Assembly: GCF_002499975.2 (NCBI RefSeq)
Contig: NZ_CP052766.1
Coordinates: 1,488,001-1,552,000 of the forward strand
Reading direction: 5' to 3'
DNA length: 64,000 nucleotides
From: Alteromonas pelagimontana
Lineage (GTDB): Bacteria > Pseudomonadota > Gammaproteobacteria > Enterobacterales > Alteromonadaceae
The notes under the pieces are model-generated. The model was not told where the DNA came from. It was given only the letters and a program-made list of their open reading frames with translations, and made no database searches. Below, in pieces: positions 30,502-39,468 of this stretch; the first letter of the stretch is position 1; every line of letters begins with the position of its first letter. The position numbers and the translations under genes were made by a program.

Positions 30502-30999
30502 TCAGGGTCGGAGCGCTCTGTCTCCCCGCGCTAAACCACATACTCCGGTTCGCGACGATTCGATGATTTCAGCACATTGGCTCATGGTAACGGCAAAAGC
30601 ATCCAGCTTGTCACTGGTCCCGGTAACTTCAATCGTATAGTTATTGGCGTTCACGTCAACAATACTGCCGCGAAATATATCACTGTTACGTTTTACTTCA
30701 GCACGAACGGCCTCGGTACGTGTCGCGACTTTAATTAGCATCAGTTCCCGCTCAATGTGCGCGCCTTCGGTTAAATCGACGACCTTCAATACATCAATAA
30801 GCTTGTTTACCTGCTTGGTAATTTGTTCAATAACTTTATCGTCGCCGTGAGTAGTGATGGTCAACCGTGACAAGCTAGGATCGTCAGTGGCCGCAACACA
30901 GAGCGAATCCACGTTATAACCCCGCTGTGAAAAACCACCTACAATTCGGGACAAGGCGCCTGGTGCATTTTCCATTAATACCGAAATAATTCTCTTCAT
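30502..30999 (-). CDS. ilvH: Acetolactate synthase III, small regulatory subunit
   Basis: 165 residues: N-terminal ACT domain (RIISVLMENAPGALSRIVGGFSQRGYN) that binds valine for feedback inhibition, and a C-terminal domain with the EVTGTSDKLDAF segment. It activates and regulates IlvI. The ATG shares a base with the ilvI stop, so the pair is translationally coupled. The length and sequence match the IlvH rather than the short IlvN/IlvM type. Confidence 0.97.
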   Translation of the reverse strand: MKRIISVLMENAPGALSRIVGGFSQRGYNVDSLCVAATDDPSLSRLTITTHGDDKVIEQITKQVNKLIDVLKVVDLTEGAHIERELMLIKVATRTEAVRAEVKRNSDIFRGSIVDVNANNYTIEVTGTSDKLDAFAVTMSQCAEIIESSRTGVCGLARGDRALRP

Positions 31000-32717
31000 C
31001 AGGTTCGCTCCGTTTTGCTCAAGCGCATGTCATCCATGGCTCCAAATTTAATCTGCATTGGATATACGTGTTCGTTTTGATCCACCGAAATATCCATAAA
31101 CACCAGACGATCTTTGTAGCTGAAGCACTTCTCCATCGCGGCATCCAGTTCATCTAACCGATCCACTTTGATACCAATGTGACCATAGGCTTCTGCAAGC
31201 TTCACGAAGTCTGGCATAGAATCCATATAGGAATGGGAATGGCGGCCTTTATAAATCATATCTTGCCACTGTCGAACCATGCCCAACGCGCGGTTGTTCA
31301 GCGAGATAATCTTAACCGGCAGGTTATATTGCAGGCAGGTAGAAAGCTCCTGAATATTCATTTGAATACTGCCGTCACCCGTCACCACTACAGACACAGC
31401 CTCAGGATGGGCAAATTGCACGCCCATCGCAGCAGGAAGACCAAAGCCCATGGTGCCAAGGCCTCCAGAATTTATCCACTGTCGTGGTTTGGCATAAGGA
31501 TAATATAGCGCAGCGAACATCTGGTGCTGCCCCACATCTGAACTGACGTAAGCTTCTCCGTTCGTGTGCCTGTAAAGCGACTCTATTACCCGTTGCGGCT
31601 TAATAACGGTATCGCCCTGATCGTATTTTAAACAATTGCGGCTACGCCACTGACCGATTTGTTGCCACCAGTCACTCAGCTTGTCTTGCTGCCCGGCAAA
31701 GGATGTGCCTTCAAGTTGCTGAAGAATTTGTTCCAGTACCGTATTAACAGAACCCACTACCGGAATATGCGCGTTAATGGTTTTTGAAATGGAAGCGGGA
31801 TCGATATCAACATGAATAATATCTGCGTGAGGACAAAATTTCGCCACATTGTTGGTCACGCGATCATCAAAGCGAGCTCCCAGAGCAAGAATACAGTCAG
31901 AGTTATGCATGGTCTTGTTCGCTTCTAACGTGCCGTGCATGCCCAGCATACCCACAAACTGATCATGCGTACCCGGAAACGCCCCCAGCCCCATTAATGT
32001 GCACGTCACCGGCGCATGCAGTTTTTCCGCAAGCTCAATGACCCGCGCAGAGGCTTCAGAGGTCACTGCCCCGCCACCCACATATAGCACCGGCCTTTCG
32101 GCCTTTAGCAAAGAAGCTACTGCTTTTTTGATCTGCTTCATGTGGCCACGTTCAGTGGGGTTATAAGATCGCATAGCAACGCTACTGGGAAATACGTAGG
32201 GGTGCTCTTCCTGAACATTAACCAGATCTTTTGGTAAGTCTACTACCACCGGACCAGGACGCCCCGTATTCGCAATGTAGTAGGCCTTCGCAATAGCTTC
32301 TGGTATATCAACAGCACGCTTTACCAGAAAGCTGTGTTTTACGATTGGACGTGAGCATCCCACCATGTCGGTTTCCTGGAACGCGTCTTCACCGATATGC
32401 ATGGACGGCACCTGGCCGGACAGCACCACCATGGGAATGGAATCCATGTAAGCAGTGGCGATACCGGTTATGGTATTTGTTGCACCAGGACCTGAAGTAA
32501 CGAGCACTGTGCCGGTTTTGCCAGTCGATCTCGCATAACCGTCGGCCATATGAGCAGCCGCTTGTTCGTGACGCACGAGCACATGTTTGACATCATCCTG
32601 CGCAAATAGCGCATCATAAATGTCAAGAACGGCACCACCCGGGTAACCGAAAACATGTGTAACTCCTACATCTTTTAACGCTTCCACTACCATGGCGGCG
32701 CCCGACATCATTTTCAC
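30999..32717 (-). CDS. ilvI: Acetolactate synthase III, large catalytic subunit
   Basis: 572 residues, thiamine-diphosphate enzyme making acetolactate or acetohydroxybutyrate for branched-chain amino acids. The catalytic glutamate is in [14 protein letters not shown], the FAD region is central, and the ThDP motif [12 protein letters not shown] is near residue 435. The start is a GTG with GGAGATAGCACT in front of it, giving [14 protein letters not shown], parallel to E. coli IlvI. The 195-base upstream region is A+T-rich; an Lrp site is plausible but I cannot define one. Confidence 0.97.
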   Translation of the reverse strand: MKMMSGAAMVVEALKDVGVTHVFGYPGGAVLDIYDALFAQDDVKHVLVRHEQAAAHMADGYARSTGKTGTVLVTSGPGATNTITGIATAYMDSIPMVVLSGQVPSMHIGEDAFQETDMVGCSRPIVKHSFLVKRAVDIPEAIAKAYYIANTGRPGPVVVDLPKDLVNVQEEHPYVFPSSVAMRSYNPTERGHMKQIKKAVASLLKAERPVLYVGGGAVTSEASARVIELAEKLHAPVTCTLMGLGAFPGTHDQFVGMLGMHGTLEANKTMHNSDCILALGARFDDRVTNNVAKFCPHADIIHVDIDPASISKTINAHIPVVGSVNTVLEQILQQLEGTSFAGQQDKLSDWWQQIGQWRSRNCLKYDQGDTVIKPQRVIESLYRHTNGEAYVSSDVGQHQMFAALYYPYAKPRQWINSGGLGTMGFGLPAAMGVQFAHPEAVSVVVTGDGSIQMNIQELSTCLQYNLPVKIISLNNRALGMVRQWQDMIYKGRHSHSYMDSMPDFVKLAEAYGHIGIKVDRLDELDAAMEKCFSYKDRLVFMDISVDQNEHVYPMQIKFGAMDDMRLSKTERT

Positions 32718-32912
32718 AGTGCTATCTCCTGTATGGTTGGGGTTGTCATTGTTTTTGACTTAGCCGGACTATAACGAAGGAATTAGGAAGATAAAACACC
32801 AAATTTACCGAAAGTGAGATATATATCCCAATATTTAAGATAATTAGGATGAATATACCTCACCAGGCGATAATTACGCCTAAAAACGAAATTATTTTAC
32901 ATTCTATTAACG

Positions 32913-33287
32913 TTAATCGTCATCTATATCTAAGTCGGTGTCGTGATCATCACCTCTGTCATCATCATCGGCCATCGCCGCAGCTTTCTTTGAACCATAT
33001 ATACTGGCTGCTTTGGGTCGATTAATACGTTGCTGATATTTTACCCATGCTTTCTCAGTAGGTGTTTGCGGAGCGTGACGTCCTAGCGCCGCATCAATGT
33101 ATCCCTGTTCTTCACTATTTTCAGGTTGGAGTTCACCGTCAATTAGCGCAGAGATCAAGCTGCCCCACTGGGTAAGTAATTTGCTCTCACCTATAGAAAA
33201 GTCGCCTGAACGGGCAAAACCGTATGGGTAATGTTTTCGATCGATAAATGGACGTTGGACAAGTGATGCCCGAGTAAGCTGTGTCAT
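32913..33287 (-). CDS. maoP: MaoP (DUF413) macrodomain Ori organisation protein
   Basis: 124 residues. The core DRKHYPYGFARSGDFSIGES, then AALGRHAPQTPTEKAWVKY and QRINRPK, matches the DUF413 protein YifE, renamed MaoP in Escherichia coli where it organises the Ori macrodomain through the maoS site. The C terminus is a strongly acidic tail made almost only of Asp residues (about 106-124). A ribosome site (GGAG) lies before the ATG. If the function is conserved, the window may lie near the replication origin side of the chromosome, but that is inference. Confidence 0.88.
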   Translation of the reverse strand: MTQLTRASLVQRPFIDRKHYPYGFARSGDFSIGESKLLTQWGSLISALIDGELQPENSEEQGYIDAALGRHAPQTPTEKAWVKYQQRINRPKAASIYGSKKAAAMADDDDRGDDHDTDLDIDDD

Positions 33288-33457
33288 GGCCTGACTCCGT
33301 ATATTTCATTGTGACTGCACGCCCCTTCGCAATGCAGACATCAGTTTACAAAATTGGCGCGCGCCAGAAAATCGCTACTCAACCTATTAGATGGGAATGG
33401 TGCTACTGTCAAACAAAAATGTGGTTCTGCGACAGCCTTCAAAATAAATTCATATTA

Positions 33458-33948
33458 CTATGACTTTTTAGGGATCCAGGCCCATAGCATTTCGCATATA
33501 ACCGGCTCAACTCCGTGTGCATCGGTTACCTTCACCGCCACTGTCACTTCCCCTTTTTCTTCCTCTTCCATTTTTTTAATTTGCGCTTCAGTCAAAAAGG
33601 CCACGGCCTGCATATCCCCCCGGGCCCGTTTGATATAGCGAAAGTTCATCGATTTTATTAACGGCAATTTGTCGGCAGGCAGGTTAACTCCCACCACAAA
33701 CCCTGTTGCCGACTCTGCCAGTAATGCCATACCCGCAGCATGCACGCTGCCGATATGATTTTGTACTTTACGATAATTTTTTGCCGGAAGGTAACAGCTT
33801 TCAGATCAGTCTGCAGTATCTCCAAACCAACTGTGCCTGTAAGTTTAACTTTAACACGGAACATCCACGTAAGCAGTCGACGACATAGCCAACGGGGATA
33901 ACGATTGACTGTTACAACAAATTGCCGTAGCGGGTTCTTCGGTCTCAT
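33458..33948 (-). pseudogene. DUF4442 hotdog-fold (thioesterase-like) gene, frameshifted
   Basis: Two overlapping frames together make one DUF4442 protein. The first (from 33948, with GGAAAG before the ATG) encodes RPKNPLRQFVVTVNRYPRW through AVTFRQK. The second encodes NYRKVQNHIGSVHAAGMALL through the C terminus WAWIPKKS. The switch falls at a run of six A on the coding strand (six T at 33777-33782); a seventh A would restore one continuous reading frame. Both halves keep family motifs, so the break is recent, an assembly error, or bridged by slippage. DUF4442 proteins resemble PaaI-type acyl-CoA thioesterases. Confidence 0.8.
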
Positions 33949-34259
33949 TAAGCTTTCCGCGCGAATATCTGGTTAGACCAGCGAGAATACGGCTACTGCG
34001 ACCTCTTTTCAAGCAAAGGTAAATTTTTGCATGATGGATTTACGTTAGTGGGGATTGTTAGTGGCAAATAGCAATGAGTCCGTAACTTTCGTCACCGAAT
34101 GTTACTGAGGCTATAATTAGAGTTTGGCCCCCAGCGAGTGTTGACCTTTGCTAATCCGCATCGGTGTGAATTAGTACATTGCGAATTCTTCGTTAAGGCT
34201 TGCGGGACTGCAGAGAGATTCGAGAAGCGGAGAAAATTTAAAAACGCGGTTTTCAAAAT
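33949..34259. other. Intergenic interval without recognised content
   Basis: About 310 bases between the DUF4442 gene start and the tRNA-Gly region. It contains a short inverted repeat, GTAAAT...ATTTAC near 34018-34046, and otherwise only presumed promoter sequence. No ORF with a ribosome site and no structured RNA was recognised. Confidence 0.4.
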
Positions 34260-34280
34260 TGGAGCGGGAAACGAGATTTG
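34260..34280 (-). pseudogene. 3' remnant of a tRNA-Gly gene
   Basis: These 21 bases (minus strand AAATCTCGTTTCCCGCTCCA) are the T-arm and acceptor 3' end of the intact tRNA-Gly about 115 bases away, with near-identical flank (CAAAATTGG against TGAAATTGG on the plus strand). The rest of the gene is replaced by hairpin-forming sequence, so it cannot fold as a tRNA. Confidence 0.65.
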
Positions 34281-34336
34281 TAACTGGGCGACACTCGCTG
34301 GCCGGCATCCGGTCGCGACCCTTTGGGGAGCTGTCA
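34279..34336. repeat. Hairpin-forming short repeat, diverged copy A
   Basis: On the plus strand TGTAACTGGGCGACACTCGC then GCCGGCATCCGGTCGCGACCCTTT, ending in CTGTCA. It shares TGT(A/C)...GGTCGCGACCCTTT-like order with the segment at 34479-34543 (…GTGGCGACCCTTT). Both abut broken tRNA pieces, one at each side of the intact tRNA. Copy number elsewhere in the genome is unknown. Confidence 0.4.
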
Positions 34337-34373
34337 GAGAGACGGAGGATATTTAATAATGAAGGTTTGAAAT

Positions 34374-34448
34374 TGGAGCGGGAAACGAGATTCGAACTCG
34401 CGACCCCAACCTTGGCAAGGTTGTGCTCTACCACTGAGCTATTCCCGC
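34374..34448 (-). tRNA. tRNA-Gly (anticodon GCC)
   Basis: The minus strand folds as a full cloverleaf: acceptor GCGGGAA with TTCCCGC, D arm TAGCTCAGTGGTAGAGC, anticodon arm CAACC-TTGCCAA-GGTTG with anticodon GCC, T arm CGAGTTCGAATCTCG, and encoded CCA. It is intact and flanked by a 5' tRNA remnant upstream and a 3' tRNA remnant downstream in transcription order. Confidence 0.96.
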
Positions 34449-34478
34449 ATAATTTCTGTTGCGTTGTAGGACATCTGT

Positions 34479-34543
34479 TGTCATACCAGCCAAGGATCTT
34501 GGCAACCACTTCGTGGCGACCCTTTCATGGCGAGGTATGTACA
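34479..34543. repeat. Hairpin-forming short repeat, copy B, with terminal inverted repeats
   Basis: About 65 bases bounded by TGTCATACC and GGTATGTACA, imperfect inverted repeats of nine bases with one bulge. Inside are two smaller palindromes, GCCAAGGATCTTGGC and CCACTTCGTGG. The structure resembles REP/MITE-like elements. It replaces the anticodon and T arms of a tRNA-Gly copy whose 5' end survives next to it. Confidence 0.5.
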
Positions 34544-34565
34544 CTACCAGCTGAGCTATTCCCGC
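34541..34565 (-). pseudogene. 5' remnant of a tRNA-Gly gene
   Basis: Reads GCGGGAATAGCTCAGCTGGT on the minus strand, identical to the acceptor and D arm of the intact tRNA-Gly apart from one extra C, and with the same flank (GCATAATTTC on the plus strand). Past the D arm it runs into the hairpin repeat, so no mature tRNA is possible. Confidence 0.65.
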
Positions 34566-34673
34566 ATAATTTCGTGTTTTTTGGCACTTCGTTTGAAGTG
34601 GTGCGCATTTTACAAAAAATCTTGCCCAACGCAACACCTAAATCAAATTTTTTTAATTTTTATGCTTAAGAGC

Positions 34674-35234
34674 CTAAATCGTGAACACTTGTTCCCGATA
34701 AAACTTCATTTCTTCTATTGATTCGCGTATGTCATCTAGTGCCAAATGTATTCCTTTTTTTGAAAATCCGGCTAACACTTCAGGTTTCCAGCGCCGTACC
34801 AGTTCTTTTATAGTACTAACATCAACATTACGATAATGAAAATAAGCTTCCAGCTCAGGCATGTACTTCACCATAAACCGCCGGTCCTGTCCGATGGTGT
34901 TTCCACATAAAGGGGATTTTCCCGCCTCTACCCAATCGCTTAAAAAAGCGATCGTTAGGCGAGCGGCTTCTTCTTCGTTAATCGTACTTTCTTTGCAGCG
35001 CTGCGTTAACCCGCTCTCACCATGCACGCGCGTGCACCACTCATCCATCTCGTTTAACAGGCTGTCAGGTTGATGGACAGCAATAACAGGGCCTTCAGCA
35101 AGTATATTAAGTTGTGCATCGGTAACAATGGTAGCAATTTCCAACACCTTACATGTCTCAGGATCAAGTCCGGTCATTTCCATATCAATCCAAACAAGAT
35201 TCAGATTATTTTTGCCAACATTTTCGTTACTCAT
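34674..35234 (-). CDS. orn: Oligoribonuclease
   Basis: 186 residues from the ATG at 35234, which has GAAAGGAAGTATT in front; an in-frame start at 35249 is less likely. DEDDh exonuclease: [20 protein letters not shown] (first acidic pair), [20 protein letters not shown] and the late [14 protein letters not shown] (His and Asp). Orn degrades di- to pentaribonucleotides and pGpG from cyclic di-GMP turnover. It is divergent from rsgA, the usual arrangement in gammaproteobacteria. Confidence 0.97.
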   Translation of the reverse strand: MSNENVGKNNLNLVWIDMEMTGLDPETCKVLEIATIVTDAQLNILAEGPVIAVHQPDSLLNEMDEWCTRVHGESGLTQRCKESTINEEEAARLTIAFLSDWVEAGKSPLCGNTIGQDRRFMVKYMPELEAYFHYRNVDVSTIKELVRRWKPEVLAGFSKKGIHLALDDIRESIEEMKFYREQVFTI

Positions 35235-35316
35235 AATACTTCCTTTCAATTAGCATGGCACAGGTGCCTGACAAACGGTATCATTGCCATAGTATACGCT
35301 AACTTAACAAGTAATC

Positions 35317-36360
35317 GTGGCGAAAAAACCAAAACTCACACAACGACAGAAACGCCAGGTAGCCGCAAATCGTAATCGCCGGCTACAGGATAAGCAGGAA
35401 AGCCCGGAGTCAAATTCTCCTGTGGCGGATGAAGCCTCTCTTCTTTCTGGTCAAGTTATCGGCCGCTTTGGCAAACACGCTGATGTAGAAGACGCTGACG
35501 GTGTAGTCGCGCGCTGCCATATTCGGCGCACCATAGATTCCGTAGTTTGTGGCGATAAAGTATTTTTCAGCAAAGGTGCCGACAGTGAATCCGGCGTCAG
35601 TGGCGTAATAGAAATAGTGGAAGACAGACATTCCCTGTTGTCCCGACCCGACTTCTACGACGGCGTAAAACCCATTGCCTCTAATATCGACCAAATTATC
35701 ATTGTCAGCGCCGTTGTCCCCAGCCTATCGTTGAACATTATTGATCGCTATCTGGTTGCTTGCGAAGACATTGGCATTCAGCCCATTATCGTACTGAATA
35801 AGGTTGAGTTGTTATCGGCAGAGGAAAGAGAAGATGCCATTGCCCAGCTCGCTACTTACACATCACTCGGTTACGAGGTGCTTTTTACAAGCTGTAAAAA
35901 TTCGGAAGGTCTAGCTAGTTTAAATGCCTGCTTAAAAGATAAAATCAGTATTTTTGTTGGACAGTCCGGGGTCGGTAAATCTAGTCTTATTAATCAAATA
36001 TTACCAAATGCGGATGAGCTGGTAGGTGATGTATCTGATAATTCCGGGCTCGGCCAGCATACTACGACGGCAGCGAAACTACTGCACCTGCCAGCAGGCG
36101 GAGACTTAATTGATTCGCCAGGTATCAGGGAGTTTAATTTGTGGCACATTCCTGTAGAACGTGTCACTTCGGGTTTTATTGAATTCAGAGACTACCTGGG
36201 CGGCTGTAAGTTTCGCGATTGTAAGCACCTTAACGACCCGGGATGCTTATTACGCGAAGCTGTAGAGCGAGGCGAAATAAGCGCTGCCCGCTATGCCAGC
36301 TATCATAAAATTCTGGCGACACTTGAAGAACAGCGCCCAAGCTATACTAACCCTTATTAA
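35317..36360 (+). CDS. rsgA: Small ribosomal subunit biogenesis GTPase RsgA
   Basis: 347 residues from a GTG. A basic N-terminal tail ([20 protein letters not shown]) and OB fold (about 45-110) precede a circularly permuted GTPase: G4 NKVEL, then G1 [12 protein letters not shown], then G3 DSPGIREF. A zinc knuckle follows ([16 protein letters not shown]). RsgA matures the 30S subunit. psd follows 100 bases downstream on the same strand. Confidence 0.97.
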   Translation: MAKKPKLTQRQKRQVAANRNRRLQDKQESPESNSPVADEASLLSGQVIGRFGKHADVEDADGVVARCHIRRTIDSVVCGDKVFFSKGADSESGVSGVIEIVEDRHSLLSRPDFYDGVKPIASNIDQIIIVSAVVPSLSLNIIDRYLVACEDIGIQPIIVLNKVELLSAEEREDAIAQLATYTSLGYEVLFTSCKNSEGLASLNACLKDKISIFVGQSGVGKSSLINQILPNADELVGDVSDNSGLGQHTTTAAKLLHLPAGGDLIDSPGIREFNLWHIPVERVTSGFIEFRDYLGGCKFRDCKHLNDPGCLLREAVERGEISAARYASYHKILATLEEQRPSYTNPY

Positions 36361-36462
36361 CGCCCGTACTTATGCCAAAGGCTGATGAGCCATAACGTTT
36401 AAATGGTAGCCGCCGGTAAAAGATAGGGTACAATCCCCGTGTTACTTTAATGGAGAATTTTT

Positions 36463-37335
36463 GTGCTGGATTGGTTTAAAGTAAACCTTCAATATATTTC
36501 GCCTAAGCATCTTATGTCTCGCCTGGTCGGTAAACTTGCCGCGGCAGAGGCTGGTGGCCTGACTACTTTTTTAATAAAACTTTTTATTAAGTTTTACAAA
36601 GTAGATATGAGCGAAGCTATCTATCCTAATCCTGAACATTACAAAACGTTCAACGACTTTTTCACCCGCGCCTATAAACCAGAAGTACGCCCCATTGCGC
36701 CGGAACCCGACACTATTGTGCAGGCGGTGGACGGTGCGGTAAGTCAGTTTGGCACCATACATCAAGATAGTATTTTTCAGGCCAAAGGTCATGACTACAG
36801 CCTCACCACCTTGTTAGGGGGCAAGCCAGAGTTGGCAAAGCCGTTTAAAAATGGCAAGTTCGCAACCATCTATCTTGCTCCGCGCGATTATCATCGGATT
36901 CACATGCCTTATGAAGGCACCTTAACGGACATGGTATACGTTCCTGGTGATCTATTTTCCGTAAACCCCCTGACTGCCGCCAACGTGCCTAATTTATTCG
37001 CTCGCAACGAACGGGTGGTCACTATTTTCGATACACCGGTGGGGAAAATGGCGGTAGTGCTGGTAGGCGCCACCATTGTTGCCAGTATAGAAACAGTATG
37101 GGCCGGCACCATTACGCCGCCATCGGGTAAAAACGTACAGCATTGGCAGTATGAGCAGGACGCTGAGTCCAGCGTTAAGCTGGCAAAAGGCGATGAGATG
37201 GGCCGATTTAAATTAGGTTCTACGGTAATTGTTTGTTTTGAACCAGACAAAGTTAACTTTACTGATCTTGCTCCTGGCCAAGTCACGCGGTTGGGTCGTC
37301 CGATGGCAACCATCACTCAGGCCATAGACGACTGA
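36463..37335 (+). CDS. psd: Phosphatidylserine decarboxylase proenzyme
   Basis: 290 residues from a GTG preceded by GGAGA. The self-cleavage site LGST (residues 251-254) is intact; the serine becomes the pyruvoyl group of the alpha chain. [14 protein letters not shown] and NERVV are further conserved segments. It makes phosphatidylethanolamine on the inner membrane. The stop is followed four bases later by the transporter gene, giving a unit with two phospholipid-related genes (psd and the glycerophosphodiesterase). Confidence 0.97.
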   Translation: MLDWFKVNLQYISPKHLMSRLVGKLAAAEAGGLTTFLIKLFIKFYKVDMSEAIYPNPEHYKTFNDFFTRAYKPEVRPIAPEPDTIVQAVDGAVSQFGTIHQDSIFQAKGHDYSLTTLLGGKPELAKPFKNGKFATIYLAPRDYHRIHMPYEGTLTDMVYVPGDLFSVNPLTAANVPNLFARNERVVTIFDTPVGKMAVVLVGATIVASIETVWAGTITPPSGKNVQHWQYEQDAESSVKLAKGDEMGRFKLGSTVIVCFEPDKVNFTDLAPGQVTRLGRPMATITQAIDD

Positions 37336-37339
37336 CTGG

Positions 37340-38215
37340 ATGAATCCTGTCAAAAGAAGCCTGATAACGCTTCATCTTACAGTTGTCCTGCTTGGCGGGA
37401 CGGCATTGTTTTCCCAAATCATTCCTTTAAGCGCGACCGACATCACGCTGGGACGATCAGTTTTTGCCTGCCTGGCATTGGTTCTATTTCTACGCCTGAG
37501 CGGCGAAACGTTACGGTTAAACAACCGGCGTGATTATATTGTAGCTGCAGGGCTTGGCGCCTTAATGGCCCTGCACTGGACCACCTATTTCGCTGCCATG
37601 CAATACGCAGGCGTATCGGTGGGCATGATAGCGCTGTTTACTTTTCCCGTTATTACGGTACTGATTGAGCCACTTTTTGAGCGGATAAGGCTGGTTTGGC
37701 AAGATTTCTTTAGCGCAGTGACTGTGTTCATCGGCATCGCTCTTATTGTGCCTGAGGGTTCGTTAAACAACGAGGTTACACTGGGCGTTGCCATAGGAGT
37801 AGGCTCGGCGTGCCTGTATTCATTCAGAAACTTGATTCACCGTCAGCATTTTGCGCATTATTCGGGCGCTAAAGCCATGGCGTGGCAAACCCTTGTCGTT
37901 TGTGTATGTCTGTTGCCAACGGGCAGCGTCGCCCTTACCGATGCGTCTTCTTCTACCTTCTGGCTGCTGGTTCTGCTAGGGACAGTATTCACTGCCCTGC
38001 CCCATGCTTTAATAGCATCGGCTCTCATCCATTTACGGGCAAAGACATTTTCCCTGATTGCTTGTATGCAGCCGCTATATGGCGTTGTATTAGCGGTGTT
38101 ATTGTTAGAAGAATACCCATCGTGGAAAACCGTAATTGGGGGGCTATTAGTCACTTCCGCCTCGATTTACGAGACAATTAATACGCAAAAATTGCATCGT
38201 AAGGACCCTTTATAA
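37340..38215 (+). CDS. EamA/DMT-family membrane transporter
   Basis: 291 residues with about ten membrane helices arranged as two EamA repeats (about 8-135 and 150-285). The first repeat has ALHWTTYFAAMQYAGVSVG and the second ALPHALIASALIHLRAKTFSL. Members export amino acids, nucleosides or other metabolites; the substrate is not visible. It shares one base with the following gene and follows psd closely, so all three appear co-transcribed. Confidence 0.88.
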   Translation: MNPVKRSLITLHLTVVLLGGTALFSQIIPLSATDITLGRSVFACLALVLFLRLSGETLRLNNRRDYIVAAGLGALMALHWTTYFAAMQYAGVSVGMIALFTFPVITVLIEPLFERIRLVWQDFFSAVTVFIGIALIVPEGSLNNEVTLGVAIGVGSACLYSFRNLIHRQHFAHYSGAKAMAWQTLVVCVCLLPTGSVALTDASSSTFWLLVLLGTVFTALPHALIASALIHLRAKTFSLIACMQPLYGVVLAVLLLEEYPSWKTVIGGLLVTSASIYETINTQKLHRKDPL

Positions 38216-38925
38216 TGTGGGTAATAGCGCATCGCGGAGCCTGTAAAGTAGCACCAGAAAATACCCTGGACGCTTTTCAGGTAGCCATTGATTTTGGCGC
38301 AACGGGCGTTGAGTTTGATACTTACCAGGTTGAAGGCCGTACTATAGTCATTCACGACCGCTGGTTGGAAAGAACCACTAATGGCAGCGGCTTGGTTACC
38401 GCCCAATCCGTAGAATATCTACGCAGTCTGAACGCTGGCAACAACGAAAAAATTCCTTTCCTTGCTGAAGTTATGGCGCTGATGCCCAGTCACGCAATTT
38501 GTAATATTGAAATAAAACATCTGGTAGATATAAATGCCTGGCTCAAGGAACTGGATATCGCACTGAATCAAAGCTCGCTAAACCCCAGCAATCTTATTAT
38601 TTCCTCCTTCAACCACGCTTGGTTGAAAAAGCTTAAAGCGGCGAGACCAGCCCTACAAATTGGCGCGCTAACGGCTACTTATCCTGAAAACGGCCCTATT
38701 TTTGCGACCAGTCTGCAAGCGTATTCGCTTCACATGGATTTGGATGTCATTGATGAAGGTTATGTTAAAGACGCCCAAGACGCTGGATTAAAAGTGCTGG
38801 TTTATACTGTCGATAAACCTGATGATATGCGTTTGCTGGCTAAATGGGGAGCCGACGGCATCTTTACCAATGTACCTGACATCGCCAAGGCAGTGTTGGC
38901 AAATCAGGTAGATTCGCCCTACTAA
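38215..38925 (+). CDS. ugpQ: Glycerophosphoryl diester phosphodiesterase
   Basis: 236 residues, cytoplasmic-type GDPD TIM barrel. Catalytic and metal residues are in IAHRGACKVAPENTLDAF, GVEFDTYQ and VIHDRWLERTTNG, with the C-terminal TVDKPDDMRLLAKWGADGIFTNVP. It hydrolyses glycerophosphodiesters to glycerol-3-phosphate and an alcohol. No signal peptide. The symbol is by resemblance to cytosolic UgpQ; no ugp transport genes are nearby. Confidence 0.9.
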   Translation: MWVIAHRGACKVAPENTLDAFQVAIDFGATGVEFDTYQVEGRTIVIHDRWLERTTNGSGLVTAQSVEYLRSLNAGNNEKIPFLAEVMALMPSHAICNIEIKHLVDINAWLKELDIALNQSSLNPSNLIISSFNHAWLKKLKAARPALQIGALTATYPENGPIFATSLQAYSLHMDLDVIDEGYVKDAQDAGLKVLVYTVDKPDDMRLLAKWGADGIFTNVPDIAKAVLANQVDSPY

Positions 38926-38940
38926 TCGGACAGCCCGACT

Positions 38941-39375
38941 CTAAGAGGAGCGGGAGGCTTCTGAAAAATGTTCGGAGATGCCAGGTTTACCACAACACTG
39001 GCACTGACGACATAACCGCATATTAATCCAGTGTCCGGCGACAATCAGCAAAGCACCCGTCGCTATAGTGAAAGGCTCATAGGCGGAACCAAAAATATTT
39101 TTGAACCAGTAAATTCCACCTCCAGACAACAGCAACGCCAGTGGGTAATACTGCCCGTGGTAGCGAACAGCTCCCACTAGCAAGGCTACGGTTCCCATTA
39201 CAATGGAAATAGAAAGAATCGTACGCTCGAACCATACCTGCGCAAAGAAAGTAGAACCAATCAAGGGTAATAACGGAACGACTACCGGCAACGCCAGACA
39301 ATGAAACGCGCACAGGCTGGATATCCAAATACCCATTCTGTCTAATTTTGAAGGATTGTCGATTGATGATTTCAT
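38941..39375 (-). CDS. MerC-family membrane protein under a Zur-type operator
   Basis: 144 residues from the ATG at 39375 (a GTG two codons earlier is possible). Four membrane helices; the first has the MerC motif LCAFHCLALPVV (C22, H25, C26), the metal site of MerC mercury transporters. The C terminus carries CRQCQCCGKPG. No mer operon, merR or merA is present. An almost perfect Zur palindrome lies 31 bases before the ATG, so zinc limitation, not mercury, is the likely signal. A role in zinc handling is inferred. Confidence 0.85.
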   Translation of the reverse strand: MKSSIDNPSKLDRMGIWISSLCAFHCLALPVVVPLLPLIGSTFFAQVWFERTILSISIVMGTVALLVGAVRYHGQYYPLALLLSGGGIYWFKNIFGSAYEPFTIATGALLIVAGHWINMRLCRQCQCCGKPGISEHFSEASRSS

Positions 39376-39405
39376 AAACACTCTGCGGCGGCGGAATTAC
39401 CCTCT

Positions 39406-39424
39406 AACGTTATAATATAACATT
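39406..39424. promoter_or_regulatory. Zur operator upstream of the MerC-family gene
   Basis: The core GTTATAATATAAC (39409-39421) is a perfect 13-bp palindrome, and the 19-bp site AACGTTATAATATAACATT differs from the gammaproteobacterial Zur consensus (AATGTTATANTATAACATT) by one base. It is placed just before the start, where bound Zur would block transcription. Confidence 0.82.
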
Positions 39425-39468
39425 TTAGCGATAATGCAAAATAACAACAGAAGATATTTTAATCTTTT

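Noticed and set aside
34428..34637. 69-codon minus-strand ORF with a repeated NYAGIAQ motif
   Set aside because: The repeat is the translation of two tRNA-Gly 5' ends, not a protein.
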